NCBI RefSeq assembly: GCF_001435295.1
Contig: NZ_CM003594.1
Coordinates: 3,244,574 to 3,308,573 of the forward strand
Direction of reading: 5' to 3'
Length of the DNA stretch: 64,000 bases
Origin: Psychrobacter sp. P11F6
GTDB taxonomy: Bacteria; Pseudomonadota; Gammaproteobacteria; Pseudomonadales; Moraxellaceae
The notes under the pieces were generated by a model. That model had not been told where the DNA came from. It searched no databases and saw nothing but the letters and a program-made list of their open reading frames with translations. How positions within the stretch are numbered: position 1 is the first letter of the stretch; each line of letters opens with the position of its first letter. The translations under genes were made by a program, and so were the position numbers. Positions 1 through 8,055 of the stretch are shown here, piece by piece.

Positions 1-2
1 AT

Positions 3-266
3 AAAAAAAGTAACATACGCGCGGTTTATAACCATGCTCAGCATTTAGAAGAGCGCCGTAAGATCATGCAGGTCTGGGCAGACTTTTTAGACCTACTTAG
101 AGACAAAGGCGAGGTTGTAGACTTTCAGACAGCAAGGCAGCAAATTGAGAGGTCGTTAGATAGTTATCAAGCTGATGGCCTTGAAGCAATTGATAAACAA
201 CACCTTATTCAAGCGCTTATTAATAAGGGTATGACGAAAGTAGAGTTGCAGGAGCTATTAGAATAA
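3..266 (+). CDS. Tyrosine recombinase / phage-type integrase, C-terminal fragment
   Basis: The reading frame is open from the first bases of the window and reads into the terminal part of a P4-type integrase. The stretch IRAVYNHAQHLEERRK, followed by a tryptophan-rich helix, is the typical end of these enzymes. The tyrosine of AVYNH (codon at 27-29) is the expected DNA-cleaving nucleophile. Such integrases catalyse site-specific insertion and excision of genomic islands, usually at tRNA genes. About 300 N-terminal residues lie upstream of the window, so the ATG at 66 is internal and not a start. The gene reads into the island, which suits an integrase at the left attachment site. Confidence 0.85.
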   Translation, partial: KKSNIRAVYNHAQHLEERRKIMQVWADFLDLLRDKGEVVDFQTARQQIERSLDSYQADGLEAIDKQHLIQALINKGMTKVELQELLE

Positions 267-359
267 TTTGATAATTTTTTTATAAAGTTAGCCATTCAAA
301 ACATTAGATCAAACACTTAATAATTACATCAAATCGAGTGGCTTTCCCTACTAAACCAC

Positions 360-1583
360 CTAGTCTTTGTTGAAAACTTTTTTATATTCATTTTCAATGA
401 TTTGACTTATAACCTTGTTGGCAGTCGTTCCTTTAGCTTTGATGATAGAATCCAATTGATCTTGATTTTTCTTATATATCCTGACTTCACTTAAATCTTC
501 GTTCTTGTTGCTCGCCGAGATTTTACTCCATGCATCTTTCATGTTCTCTATAATTTTAGTTCTATGTGATATTTCTGGTATTGACTCAAGATCAACTGTT
601 GGGTCATTCACGTCTATGTCTTGAGTAAAAACCTCATAGGTATATTCTGCATTTGATAAGACATCAAGACTTGCTAATATTAAATTATACTTGTCTTCTA
701 GAGAGGAGGGTATGAAAGCATTCTGAAGTATGAGGTGGTCTCTTTTTTCTGAGCTCAGATAGTTATAAGCCCATTCAATTTGTTCGCTATCATCACCCTT
801 AAGCCACTTAATTTCTCTACCAGTGCGGTTTCTAAAATAGTTGGACTTAACTGTTTCAATAACGCCTATCAACGGATGAGTGTTTACGTCTACGGGGTTT
901 GCATAATACGGTAAGGTGAGTGGGGTATAGTTGAAATTAATGGTCTCATATTTTAAGTAATTTAAAATGTGTACAATTAACTCATTACCTCCAACTATGG
1001 TTTTATTGTAAAAAATACTTTGAACTAAATAAGCAATATGCAGAGCGTTACGGAGGTCATCTTTGATCCAGTTCAATGAGCTATCTGGCAGCTGGTTATT
1101 AATTTTAAATTGCATTAGGTCGTGAAAGTATGGAATTGGATATGGCTGAGACTTGAATATGCTGATCAAAGTGGATTTGAAGGCTCCCTTATCAAATTCG
1201 ATATTAGCTGGTAAATTCCCCCAATACATATTGTGTGCAAATACCAAGCTCTTGCAATCGTCTTCATTAAAACGTCCAATCGTGTTATAAAAATCCTCTA
1301 AGTTTTTCCAGTTTTGCTTTGCATGGTAAAAATACAAGTCGGTATTAAATTTATGTTGTTGGGCCTGATGATATGCATTAGCTTGATTTAGCACTTCTTG
1401 ATTTAAACTAGTAAATGGCTGATTATCCACTTCTATTAAAACCCCATTATTATCAGATGTAGCTGTTAAAGCCGTAGTAATATCTCCACTTTTCTCAGCC
1501 GATATTTCGGAATTGTCGTGATACTGGTCAGCAGTCTGAACCAAGTTTCCATCATTATAATCTGAGTTATTATTATATGTCAT
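360..1583 (-). CDS. Island protein of unknown function with C-terminal ribbon-helix-helix-like segment
   Basis: I do not recognise a family for this 407-residue protein. The first 70 or so residues are polar and probably disordered. The middle is alpha-helical in appearance and rich in aromatic residues. The last 45 residues (from about LSEVRIYKKNQ) have the pattern of one beta strand followed by two helices, as in ribbon-helix-helix DNA-binding domains, so a DNA-binding or partition-type role is possible. It is the only gene in the left part of the island that is transcribed leftwards, converging on the integrase. It is AT-rich like other cargo genes. Its product is predicted cytosolic, with no signal or membrane segments. 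Confidence 0.6.
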   Translation of the reverse strand: MTYNNNSDYNDGNLVQTADQYHDNSEISAEKSGDITTALTATSDNNGVLIEVDNQPFTSLNQEVLNQANAYHQAQQHKFNTDLYFYHAKQNWKNLEDFYNTIGRFNEDDCKSLVFAHNMYWGNLPANIEFDKGAFKSTLISIFKSQPYPIPYFHDLMQFKINNQLPDSSLNWIKDDLRNALHIAYLVQSIFYNKTIVGGNELIVHILNYLKYETINFNYTPLTLPYYANPVDVNTHPLIGVIETVKSNYFRNRTGREIKWLKGDDSEQIEWAYNYLSSEKRDHLILQNAFIPSSLEDKYNLILASLDVLSNAEYTYEVFTQDIDVNDPTVDLESIPEISHRTKIIENMKDAWSKISASNKNEDLSEVRIYKKNQDQLDSIIKAKGTTANKVISQIIENEYKKVFNKD

Positions 1584-1688
1584 AGCAAAAATACCTTCAA
1601 AAAAACTCTTAAAAAGTGGGTATATAGTCTCTTTTAGTAGGAAAAAACTATGTATTTACTACATAGAAACTCCCTAATATAGGGGCGT

Positions 1689-1710
1689 GAGCAGTCCTAT
1701 GCTCTTTTTT
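1689..1710 (+). terminator. Possible intrinsic terminator
   Basis: GAGCA and TGCTC flank a 6-base loop and are followed by six T residues. The stem has only five base pairs, so the call is weak. Confidence 0.35.
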
Positions 1711-2118
1711 AGCTTAAAATAGACTGCATTTAGTCTTTCATATTTCTGCTTTGACTATACCTTGTATATAAGTTTCGTTCTAGCAATAAGTTTGCATAAT
1801 TTTGGCCCAATATAAATACTTCGTTTAGTACTATCTACGTTTCATTGAATGGATGATTTCATCACTAAGCAAGAACAATATATGATACGTTTTGACAACC
1901 CCAGTCAGCTAACTCCATCCTAATCGAAACTCTAACGCAGACAGCAATACTGCATCTGCTCCGATAAAAAAACATCAAGCACACAAGCAAAAAGCTGCTC
2001 TTTGGCAGCTCATCCTTAGTGGGTTATTTATATTATTAAGAATACCACTATCATTTATTCTAGTGCTGAGAGCGCAACTCTCAGCAGTTAATATTATAAA
2101 AATACAGACTGACCTCAC

Positions 2119-2142
2119 CCTATGAAACCAATTTCATAGGAG
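2119..2142 (+). promoter_or_regulatory. Hairpin covering the ribosome binding site of the replication protein gene
   Basis: CCTATGAAA (2119-2127) and TTTCATAGG (2132-2140) form a perfect 9-bp stem with a 4-base loop. The Shine-Dalgarno AGGAG (2138-2142) begins in the last bases of the stem, eight bases before the ATG at 2150. Folding would hide the start of the ribosome binding site, so translation of the replication gene may be limited by this structure. It could instead be a protein-binding operator. Confidence 0.5.
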
Positions 2143-2149
2143 CACTACC

Positions 2150-3064
2150 ATGCCGTATTCACATTTCAACCAACCGCTAGTTGTCGCTAATGTTCATAGT
2201 TTAGTGACAGACATACTAGCGAACACCATCAGCTTTAACGAGACCATAGATAAACTGAACGGGTTGTATTACCCGTTCATGAATCATCTCAATACTGAGT
2301 TGTTTTATACACAGCCAGTCTTAGCATTTTTTAGTAGCACTCAAGCGATCGTTGGTGATACCTATCCAGAAAGTGTGATTTGGGATCATGATAAAACACA
2401 GCGTTTTATCAACATGCTGTCATGCTATAGAAATGATATTGAGAATGAACGTCAAGCGTTCATTTATCAAGAATCTCAAAATAAAAGAGAGTTAGAGCAA
2501 TACATGCACAGCCTAACGAATCATTACTCACGACTGCTCTTTATACGTATCGATCTAAAGTACGCAAAAGAAACCAGACATCATGTGTCGATTGAGGATT
2601 TTGACTGTCACATGAGAAAATTTAGAGAGCTGATCAGTAATAAGAAAACGTGCTTTGAGTATCTTCAAGGCAATGCTTGGGCTCTTGAGCAAGGTGGTGA
2701 TAAATATGGATTGCACTGTCACTTGCTCCTGATATACGACGGTTCTAAAAGACAGAATGATTGGCATTTGGCTCGTGAGGTAGGTGAGAAATGGAAAATG
2801 ATGACAGGGGGACTAGGTGTATATTATAACTACCACGATACAAAAACTAAGCAGGATTATGAACGAAACGGTAGATTAGGTATCGGCATGATTCATCGTG
2901 ATAATCCGAAGGAAATTGAAAATGCGATACTTTCAGCCGCTTACTTAACTAAACCTGAAAAGGTCGAACAATATTTAAAGGTGAAAGTGTCAGGCATGCG
3001 TACCTTTGGACACGGCACATTTCGCACAGCCAAACGCCGTGGACTACCACCCATATCAAAATAA
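2150..3064 (+). CDS. HUH-type replication initiator, Inovirus Gp2 / YagK-YfjJ family
   Basis: The protein has 304 residues. The C-terminal half carries LLFIRIDLKYAK (about 129-140), the HUH motif in GLHCHLLLIY (His189, His191), and a tyrosine motif AAYLTKPEK with Tyr265. This is the order found in rolling-circle initiators and in the YagK/YfjJ family of E. coli cryptic prophages. The family would nick one DNA strand at an origin and join it to the tyrosine. In the island it probably allows replication after excision, or from the integrated state. The start has the strong SD AGGAG, partly buried in a hairpin. Family assignment is from memory of the motif pattern; nicking activity is inferred. 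Confidence 0.75.
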   Translation: MPYSHFNQPLVVANVHSLVTDILANTISFNETIDKLNGLYYPFMNHLNTELFYTQPVLAFFSSTQAIVGDTYPESVIWDHDKTQRFINMLSCYRNDIENERQAFIYQESQNKRELEQYMHSLTNHYSRLLFIRIDLKYAKETRHHVSIEDFDCHMRKFRELISNKKTCFEYLQGNAWALEQGGDKYGLHCHLLLIYDGSKRQNDWHLAREVGEKWKMMTGGLGVYYNYHDTKTKQDYERNGRLGIGMIHRDNPKEIENAILSAAYLTKPEKVEQYLKVKVSGMRTFGHGTFRTAKRRGLPPISK

Positions 3065-3142
3065 TTTCAGATATATAGCATCCCCATGAGATGAGCACCG
3101 ATGTCATCGTTGCCTCATCAATTTACCCCAAAACGTGTCATC

Positions 3143-3169
3143 AAGGCCTGCTATAAAGCAGGCCTTTTT
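3143..3169 (+). terminator. Intrinsic terminator after the replication protein gene
   Basis: AAGGCCTGC and GCAGGCCTT form a 9-bp stem with a 6-base loop, followed by a short T-run. It lies 25 bases before the start codon of the next gene. Confidence 0.8.
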
Positions 3170-3193
3170 ATGCGCCATTATCAAGGAGATCCT

Positions 3194-3481
3194 ATGAAAC
3201 CCATCTGTCCCAATTGTCACTCTTCTCATGTCATCGAAAACATAGAGACCAGTACGCAAGGAATAACAGAGCATCTGTGTTCACCAAAGCTATTCGTCGG
3301 TCTTGGTGTGAGCGTCTGCAAGTACTACAAGATCAATCCCATGATTGGCATGGTCGCAGGCAGCGCCATTGCCACCGTCATTAATCTGGCACAACAAAGA
3401 CTAATGCAGCCCCCACTCATTAGAGCGGCCATCCTGCCGCGCTATTTATGCCGTACCTGTCAGCATACCTTTAGCGTCTGA
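3194..3481 (+). CDS. Small zinc-ribbon protein with hydrophobic middle
   Basis: The protein has 95 residues from the ATG at 3194, which has the SD AAGGAG. An in-frame ATG at 3101 would place a terminator hairpin inside the gene, so it was not used. Two CxxC pairs, CPNCHSS near the start and CRTCQH near the end, should bind one zinc ion. Between them is a glycine-rich hydrophobic stretch (MIGMVAGSAIATVINLA) that could be a membrane segment. The function is unknown. It lies between the replication protein and the DUF932 gene and has its own flanking terminators. Confidence 0.65.
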   Translation: MKPICPNCHSSHVIENIETSTQGITEHLCSPKLFVGLGVSVCKYYKINPMIGMVAGSAIATVINLAQQRLMQPPLIRAAILPRYLCRTCQHTFSV

Positions 3482-3575
3482 CCTTTTCGTTTATTGAATC
3501 ATCCAATGATTCATGTATCGAAGCATGAAATCAATCAAACCACTTATTTTATTCAACAATAAAAGGAATATTCTC

Positions 3576-4571
3576 ATGGCACATTTACTCGAATCTATGG
3601 CGTACGTCGGTGACACCCCTTGGCATGGCTTAGGGCAAGAGTTATCCCCCAAGCAGCCTATTGAAGTCTGGGCACGTGAGGCAGGAATGGATTGGCGTAT
3701 TGAGTCTTCTGACGTCAGCTACATGGCAACCAATGATAAAGGCCAAAATCTGATCATGCCTTTTGACAATAACAAGGTACTGTATCGCTCTGATAATTTA
3801 GAGCCGTTATCGGTGGTTAGTCAGCGCTATCAAGAAGTACAGCCTAACGAGATCTTAGAGTTTTATCGTGACCTGACGGAGCAAGCAGACTTTGAATTAG
3901 AAACAGCAGGCGTTTTAAAAGGCGGTCGTAAGTTCTGGGCCCTTGCTCGTACCGGTCAATCCGCAACACTGCGTGGCGGTGATGTCAGTCATGGCTATTT
4001 ACTACTAGCAACCGCTTGTGATGGAACCCTTGCTACCACAGCCCAGTTCACCAATATTCGCGTGGTGTGTAATAACACCTTAGCAATCAGTCTGGCTGAT
4101 GGCAGCGGAGGCGTGGTCAAAGTTCCGCACAGTACCACCTTTGATGCCGACAAAGTTAAGCAGCAATTAGGCGTATCTGTCAGTCAGTGGGATAACTTTA
4201 ATTATGAGATGAAGCAGCTCACCAATAGACGAGTGACGCAAGCAGAAGCCGCCAATTACTTAAACCGGGTGTTTAACGATGTCAAAGATGATGGCCTCAT
4301 CCTGTTTAATACGGCTAAGAAGGAGAAAGAAGCGGTTCCTAATGCTCGCGCTATGAATCAAGTGATGACTATGTTCAATGGACAAGGTCGCGGTGCAGAT
4401 TTAGACTCTGCTAAAGACACGGCTTATGGCTTACTGTCTGCGATGACGGAGTTTGTAGATCATGAACGCCGTGCTATGTCGCAGGATCATCGTCTAGACT
4501 CAGCTTGGTTTGGTGCAGGGGCGAAGCTCAAAGATAAGAGCCTTGATGAAGCGCTGCGCTTAATTGCTTAA
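3576..4571 (+). CDS. DUF932 phage/plasmid-like protein
   Basis: The protein has 331 residues from the ATG at 3576, preceded by the SD AAAAGGA. An earlier in-frame ATG at 3513 has no ribosome site. Family features are the N-terminal WHGLGQ, the middle repeat-like segment GGRKFWALAR, and QFTNIRVVCNNTL at about residue 155. DUF932 (TIGR03299-type) proteins are common on plasmids, phages and integrative elements beside recombination genes, but their biochemical role is not established. Here the gene precedes a YqaJ-type nuclease, a usual pairing. No signal peptide or membrane segment is seen. Confidence 0.8.
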   Translation: MAHLLESMAYVGDTPWHGLGQELSPKQPIEVWAREAGMDWRIESSDVSYMATNDKGQNLIMPFDNNKVLYRSDNLEPLSVVSQRYQEVQPNEILEFYRDLTEQADFELETAGVLKGGRKFWALARTGQSATLRGGDVSHGYLLLATACDGTLATTAQFTNIRVVCNNTLAISLADGSGGVVKVPHSTTFDADKVKQQLGVSVSQWDNFNYEMKQLTNRRVTQAEAANYLNRVFNDVKDDGLILFNTAKKEKEAVPNARAMNQVMTMFNGQGRGADLDSAKDTAYGLLSAMTEFVDHERRAMSQDHRLDSAWFGAGAKLKDKSLDEALRLIA

Positions 4572-4602
4572 TCTCTTAATTACTGTAGTTACTCAATAAA
4601 TC

Positions 4603-4629
4603 AACCACGCCTTTGAGCGTGGTTTTTTT
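4603..4629 (+). terminator. Intrinsic terminator after the DUF932 gene
   Basis: AACCACGC and GCGTGGTT enclose a 6-base loop and are followed by a T-run. Confidence 0.8.
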
Positions 4630-4674
4630 ATGCCGTTTATTTAACCAATAATAAATTTAACGAAGGAATTCATC

Positions 4675-5805
4675 ATGAACATGATCGCATTAAACAATAC
4701 AACAATCACTCATCCAAGACTTAAGCGTGCCACCGTTAAGAGTAAATCTTCATTAAATGCTCGGCAAAATAGCGAAGCGTTGCCAAAGCCTAAAGTGAAA
4801 AATAAACCCATCAAGCCGTCTGCTAATCAAGTTATCTCTGCTAAACGTTTGGTCAATACCAATAACCTAAGTCGTGAAGACTGGCTGCAATTTCGCAAGC
4901 AAGGTATTGGCAGTTCTGATGCTGCTGCCGCTTGTGGTATCCATCCGTACCTATCGATGCTTGAGCTATGGATGATTAAGACTGGACGCATGAGCTCAGA
5001 TATTGATGAAAGCATTGAAGGGTATTCGCCACTGTATTGGGGCAATACGCTAGAGCCGATGGTCGCTAAATACTATCAAGAACATACCGGCAATAAAGTC
5101 AGGCGCGTGAATGCTATCTTGCAGCATCCTGATTCTAATAATCACTTCATGCTGGCAAACTTAGACTATGCAATAACAGGCAGTGATGAAGTACAGATAT
5201 TAGAGTGTAAAACCGCAGGAGAACATGGCGCTAAGCTGTGGAAGCATGACGTGCCCTTGTATGTTACTTGCCAAGTGCAACATCAGCTGGCGGTCACTGG
5301 TAAAACTGCGGCGCATATCTGTGTGCTGCTTTGTGGACATGAAGCCAAGATATACAAGGTTGAGCGTGATGAGCGTTTGATTGAAAGCATCATTGAGCAC
5401 GAGCGACTATTCTGGCAATACGTGGAAACAGACACGCCGCCAACCCCTGATCATAGCGAGTCAGCTGCCAAAGCCTTAAAGCTGCTTTATCCAACGCCTA
5501 AGCCCTCAAGCAAGGTTGATTTGCGAGATGATGATGGTGCCAATAAGTTATTTGAGCAACTGCTGAGTTATCGTGACTATATGCAAGAGTTAGAGCAGCG
5601 CCATGATCAGGTTAAGCACCAGCTGCAAACACTGATTGCCGATAATGAAGTCGCTGTGTTTTCGATGGGCGCTATCTCGTGGAAACGCTCGAAAGATAGT
5701 ATCGGTCTTGATAGCAAGGCCGTTATCACAGCGCATCCTGAGCTGTTAGCTAAATTTAGTAAAACCAAGCACGGTAGTCGTCGCTTCGTTATCTTAAACG
5801 ACTAA
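4675..5805 (+). CDS. YqaJ-like recombination exonuclease (PD-(D/E)xK superfamily)
   Basis: The protein has 376 residues. The first 60 are basic and probably flexible. The nuclease domain starts with WLQFRKQGIGSSDAAAA (from about residue 65), the hallmark of YqaJ/lambda-exonuclease proteins. It continues with YWGNTLEPMVAKYY (the conserved Glu) and the catalytic strand LANLDYAI...ILECKTA, where Asp164, Glu176 and Lys178 form the D...ExK centre. These enzymes degrade one strand of linear DNA to prepare recombination by annealing. The C-terminal third is a coiled-coil-like helix. The ATG at 4675 has the SD GAAGGA. The gene is flanked on both sides by terminators. No single-strand annealing partner of the Bet/RecT type is evident nearby. 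Confidence 0.82.
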   Translation: MNMIALNNTTITHPRLKRATVKSKSSLNARQNSEALPKPKVKNKPIKPSANQVISAKRLVNTNNLSREDWLQFRKQGIGSSDAAAACGIHPYLSMLELWMIKTGRMSSDIDESIEGYSPLYWGNTLEPMVAKYYQEHTGNKVRRVNAILQHPDSNNHFMLANLDYAITGSDEVQILECKTAGEHGAKLWKHDVPLYVTCQVQHQLAVTGKTAAHICVLLCGHEAKIYKVERDERLIESIIEHERLFWQYVETDTPPTPDHSESAAKALKLLYPTPKPSSKVDLRDDDGANKLFEQLLSYRDYMQELEQRHDQVKHQLQTLIADNEVAVFSMGAISWKRSKDSIGLDSKAVITAHPELLAKFSKTKHGSRRFVILND

Positions 5806-5844
5806 GCCGAAACCTACTACACTTAACCAAACAAGCGCATAACT

Positions 5845-5870
5845 GCCCACCCTAATCGGTGGGCTTTTTT
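5845..5870 (+). terminator. Intrinsic terminator after the YqaJ-like gene
   Basis: GCCCACC and GGTGGGC enclose a 6-base loop and are followed by six T residues. Confidence 0.85.
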
Positions 5871-5911
5871 ATGGCTAAACACATTTTATTAAACCTATAA
5901 GGAATATCACC

Positions 5912-6823
5912 ATGATTAAAGGTCTCACCATAACCCCACCAGTTTTAGGTCGTATCAGTATTGGACGTGTCATTCAAAAAGACGGCAAGCGTCTGCCTGC
6001 CAAAGATGATCAATTCACCATCACCAGCCAAGTTCAAAATAAGGATGGCTGGATTAACCATCCACTCGATGAAAAGCTACGCGCAAATAATGACGGTAAG
6101 CTGAGACAAATACCAGTGCGTATGTTGTTCAATGATCCTGAGCTTAATTTGCGAGCAGAATATACCTTGTTTGATCGTCAAACTGGACGCCCACTATGCG
6201 TGGGTGACGGTGAGCAGTGCCAACGCCGTACAAACAATGGCGTGGAAACACTGCCATGCCCATCACCTGATCGTTGCCCATTAGCGCAAGGCGGTGCTTG
6301 TAAGCCATATGGTCGCTTGTACGTCAATCTCAGTGAAGACGACGAGCTGGGCACGTTTATCTTTCGCACCACAGGCTTTAATAGTATTCGCACGCTTGCC
6401 GCACGGCTGAGCTACTTTGCTGCGGTGTCAGGCAATAAGCTGTCGTGTTTGCCGTTGCAACTCACCTTAAGGGGTAAAAGCACCACGCAAAGCTATCGTA
6501 CGCCGATTTACTTTGTTGATTTAACGTTGCGTGATGGGGTAACGCTGAAACAAGCAGTGCAAGATGCGCAGGCAATTGATGCGGAGCTTAGCGAACACGG
6601 CTTTGATCAAGCAGCATTAGAACAGGCTGCGAAACAGGGTTACGTCAATTCATCCTTTGAAATTGATAACGATGGCTTACTTGATGTGGCTGAAGAGTTT
6701 TATCCCATGGAGACAGATGACGTTAGCCATAGTCAGCAGAGGGATTATCAGAACGGGTTAGCCACTCATAACGTGACTAGTATTGAACAGGGGCTACGGC
6801 AAAGCGTGACGGCAGTGAGCTAA
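5912..6823 (+). CDS. Island protein resembling Gp3-like recombination directionality factors
   Basis: The protein has 303 residues. The opening MIKGLTITPPVLGRISIGRV and the central cysteine cluster (CVGDGEQC, then CPSPDRCPLAQGGACKPYG, about residues 97-132) suggest a bound metal ion. Relatives are often labelled hydrolase or metal-binding protein, and some profiles link them to Gp3-type directionality factors that turn integration into excision. I am moderately sure of the family and much less of the role. It follows the nuclease gene and precedes the AlpA gene, a plausible place for an excision function. The start has a weak AAGGAA ribosome site. Confidence 0.65.
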   Translation: MIKGLTITPPVLGRISIGRVIQKDGKRLPAKDDQFTITSQVQNKDGWINHPLDEKLRANNDGKLRQIPVRMLFNDPELNLRAEYTLFDRQTGRPLCVGDGEQCQRRTNNGVETLPCPSPDRCPLAQGGACKPYGRLYVNLSEDDELGTFIFRTTGFNSIRTLAARLSYFAAVSGNKLSCLPLQLTLRGKSTTQSYRTPIYFVDLTLRDGVTLKQAVQDAQAIDAELSEHGFDQAALEQAAKQGYVNSSFEIDNDGLLDVAEEFYPMETDDVSHSQQRDYQNGLATHNVTSIEQGLRQSVTAVS

Positions 6824-6848
6824 AACAATCAATTCAGATGTGCGACGT

Positions 6849-6880
6849 AAGAAGGAGCTGAGTAGGCAGCTCCTTCTTTT
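6849..6880 (+). terminator. Intrinsic terminator after the Gp3-like gene
   Basis: AAGAAGGAGCTG and CAGCTCCTTCTT form a perfect 12-bp stem with a 6-base loop, followed by a short T-run. Confidence 0.85.
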
Positions 6881-6989
6881 ATTGCTTCATTTAAGGCTAA
6901 CCATTGGACTGAATGGGATGCCGTAAAAAAATATGGGACTCGGTAACTGTATGAGAGGAAACGCTCTCGTTCACTTATAAGGAGCAATC

Positions 6990-7250
6990 ATGGACAACTT
7001 GAATACTAACAACCAAAATAACACCGCTAATCTCAGTGCATTATGCTTACCACGAATGTTGCCATTGAAAGAAGTAACGTACCATACGGGACTTAGCAGT
7101 ACTACCATTTACGATATGTTGGACAAGAAATCTAAACGCTACGATCCTACTTTCCCTATTCAAGTAAAGCTTTCAAAAGGTCGTGTAGCATGGGTTGAGG
7201 GTGAAATTGCAGAATGGTTGAATGATAAGATAGCTGCTAGAGCTCACTAG
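6990..7250 (+). CDS. AlpA-family regulator / excisionase-like protein
   Basis: The protein has 86 residues with a MerR-like winged helix. LKEVTYHTGLSSTTIYDML is the recognition helix-turn-helix. FPIQVKLSKGRVAWVEGEIAEWL is the conserved AlpA wing and final helix. AlpA proteins in P4-type and CP4-57-type elements control integrase expression and excision. The start ATG has the SD AAGGAG. A GAGAG/CTCTC stem-loop lies about 20 bases upstream of the ATG. The gene closes the replication/recombination module and is followed by its own terminator. Confidence 0.85.
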   Translation: MDNLNTNNQNNTANLSALCLPRMLPLKEVTYHTGLSSTTIYDMLDKKSKRYDPTFPIQVKLSKGRVAWVEGEIAEWLNDKIAARAH

Positions 7251-7276
7251 GTTGCAACGAAAATAGGCCGCTATAA

Positions 7277-7303
7277 AAAACCTCACTTATAAGTGAGGTT
7301 TTA
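7277..7303 (+). terminator. Intrinsic terminator after alpA-like gene
   Basis: CCTCACTT and AAGTGAGG form an 8-bp stem with a 2-base spacer, flanked by A and T runs. It could work on both strands and would also stop the leftward small gene at 7342-7509. Confidence 0.75.
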
Positions 7304-7341
7304 AATAACTATTTAAAAATTTATTATTTTTTAGATCATGA

Positions 7342-7509
7342 TTAGCTGAATGTGTTTGGTGGTCTACCATCTGGGAAGTCGTCATCTGTCAACCCTTGCT
7401 TACCCATCTCCTGAACTTCATCATTTTCTTTCTGTTGCTCAGCATCATTTAGATTTTCATCATCATCATCATCGTCATCTAGATGATCATCATATGGATC
7501 ACTCATCAT
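7342..7509 (-). CDS. Small acidic protein, 55 residues
   Basis: The frame encodes a 55-residue product starting MMSDPYDDHL. It has a run of seven aspartates, many glutamates, and a C-terminus ending DGRPPNTFS. The start has a good ribosome site (AAGGA five to six bases upstream of ATGATG). It reads towards alpA and ends near the shared terminator. Strongly acidic small proteins on mobile elements can mimic DNA, like anti-restriction proteins of the Ocr and ArdA type, but there is no sequence motif that proves this. It is too small for most gene finders. Confidence 0.5.
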   Translation of the reverse strand: MMSDPYDDHLDDDDDDDENLNDAEQQKENDEVQEMGKQGLTDDDFPDGRPPNTFS

Positions 7510-8055
7510 ACTTTCCTTATAGTCACTAAATAAGAAAGTAGTATCAAATTATTAAGCTCACATTTCAAGCATATTTTTTACAATTTGTCGAAAAATATTT
7601 TCGTTAGGCTCTGTCATAATACAATCTTAAACTTTTCTAAAAACCTTCATTACGATCATGTTCGGCAGTATGATGTAACTCATGCAATATTGCATAATCA
7701 ATGCATTCTTTTGATGTTTTTAGAAGGATATATGAATTCTTAAGGCTGTTTAATAATTACAATTATGATTATTCTTAATTAAAAAAATATTATTTGAACC
7801 CTCTACCCCTTATATAACAAGGGTTTAACCCCCTCTCTAGAGATCGCCACTTTTTTATTTTTCTACTGTTTATTAGGAGACTGCCTAAGCTGCGTCAAGT
7901 GGAATGATTATAGATAATTTAAATTTATAAGTAAGCAGAAGGTTGGCGAAACGATATGCTCAAACAGCTTCTAGGCAATTTTTAAAATATGTTAGATAGC
8001 TAAACCTAGTTAGTTTTAGCTATCCTTAGCTATTCTTAGCTATTCTTAGCTATTC
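7510..8055. other. 546-bp region with a degraded gene and short repeats
   Basis: No intact gene is seen. The stretch holds the peptidase remnant at 7637-7756, an AT-rich segment with opposed CCCTT/AAGGG motifs at about 7800-7835, and five copies of a 10-bp repeat from 8016. It separates the island's replication/recombination module from its defence cargo. Confidence 0.5.
7637..7756 (-). pseudogene. Remnant of a YgjP/M48-type zinc metallopeptidase
   Basis: A 39-codon open stretch with no start codon reads SKECIDYAILHELHHTAEH. The HELHH is the zinc motif of peptidases, and the preceding CIDYAILHEL matches the YgjP-like (DUF45) family. After the stop, a +1 frame continues with LEKFKIVL, which fits the next conserved helix. 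So the gene is truncated at its N-terminus and frameshifted. Intact relatives commonly accompany type I restriction-modification genes like those of this island. The assignment rests on one motif region. Confidence 0.45.

Larger units (their letters stand above)
1584..2149. other. 566-bp intergenic control region of the island, possible replication origin region
   Basis: No convincing gene is present. The stretch separates two divergent genes and is rich in inverted repeats. There is a CTATGTA/TACATAG palindrome at about 1648-1666, a terminator-like GAGCA/TGCTC hairpin with a T-tract at 1689-1710, a GCTGAGAG/CTCTCAGC stem at about 2066-2086, and the hairpin at 2119-2140. Its position directly upstream of an HUH replication protein is where a double-strand origin and an operator would be expected. 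Neither can be identified by sequence alone. Confidence 0.4.

Noticed and set aside
3101..3193. Longer start for the zinc-ribbon gene from 3101
   Set aside because: The added part spans a terminator hairpin, and the ATG at 3194 has a strong SD.
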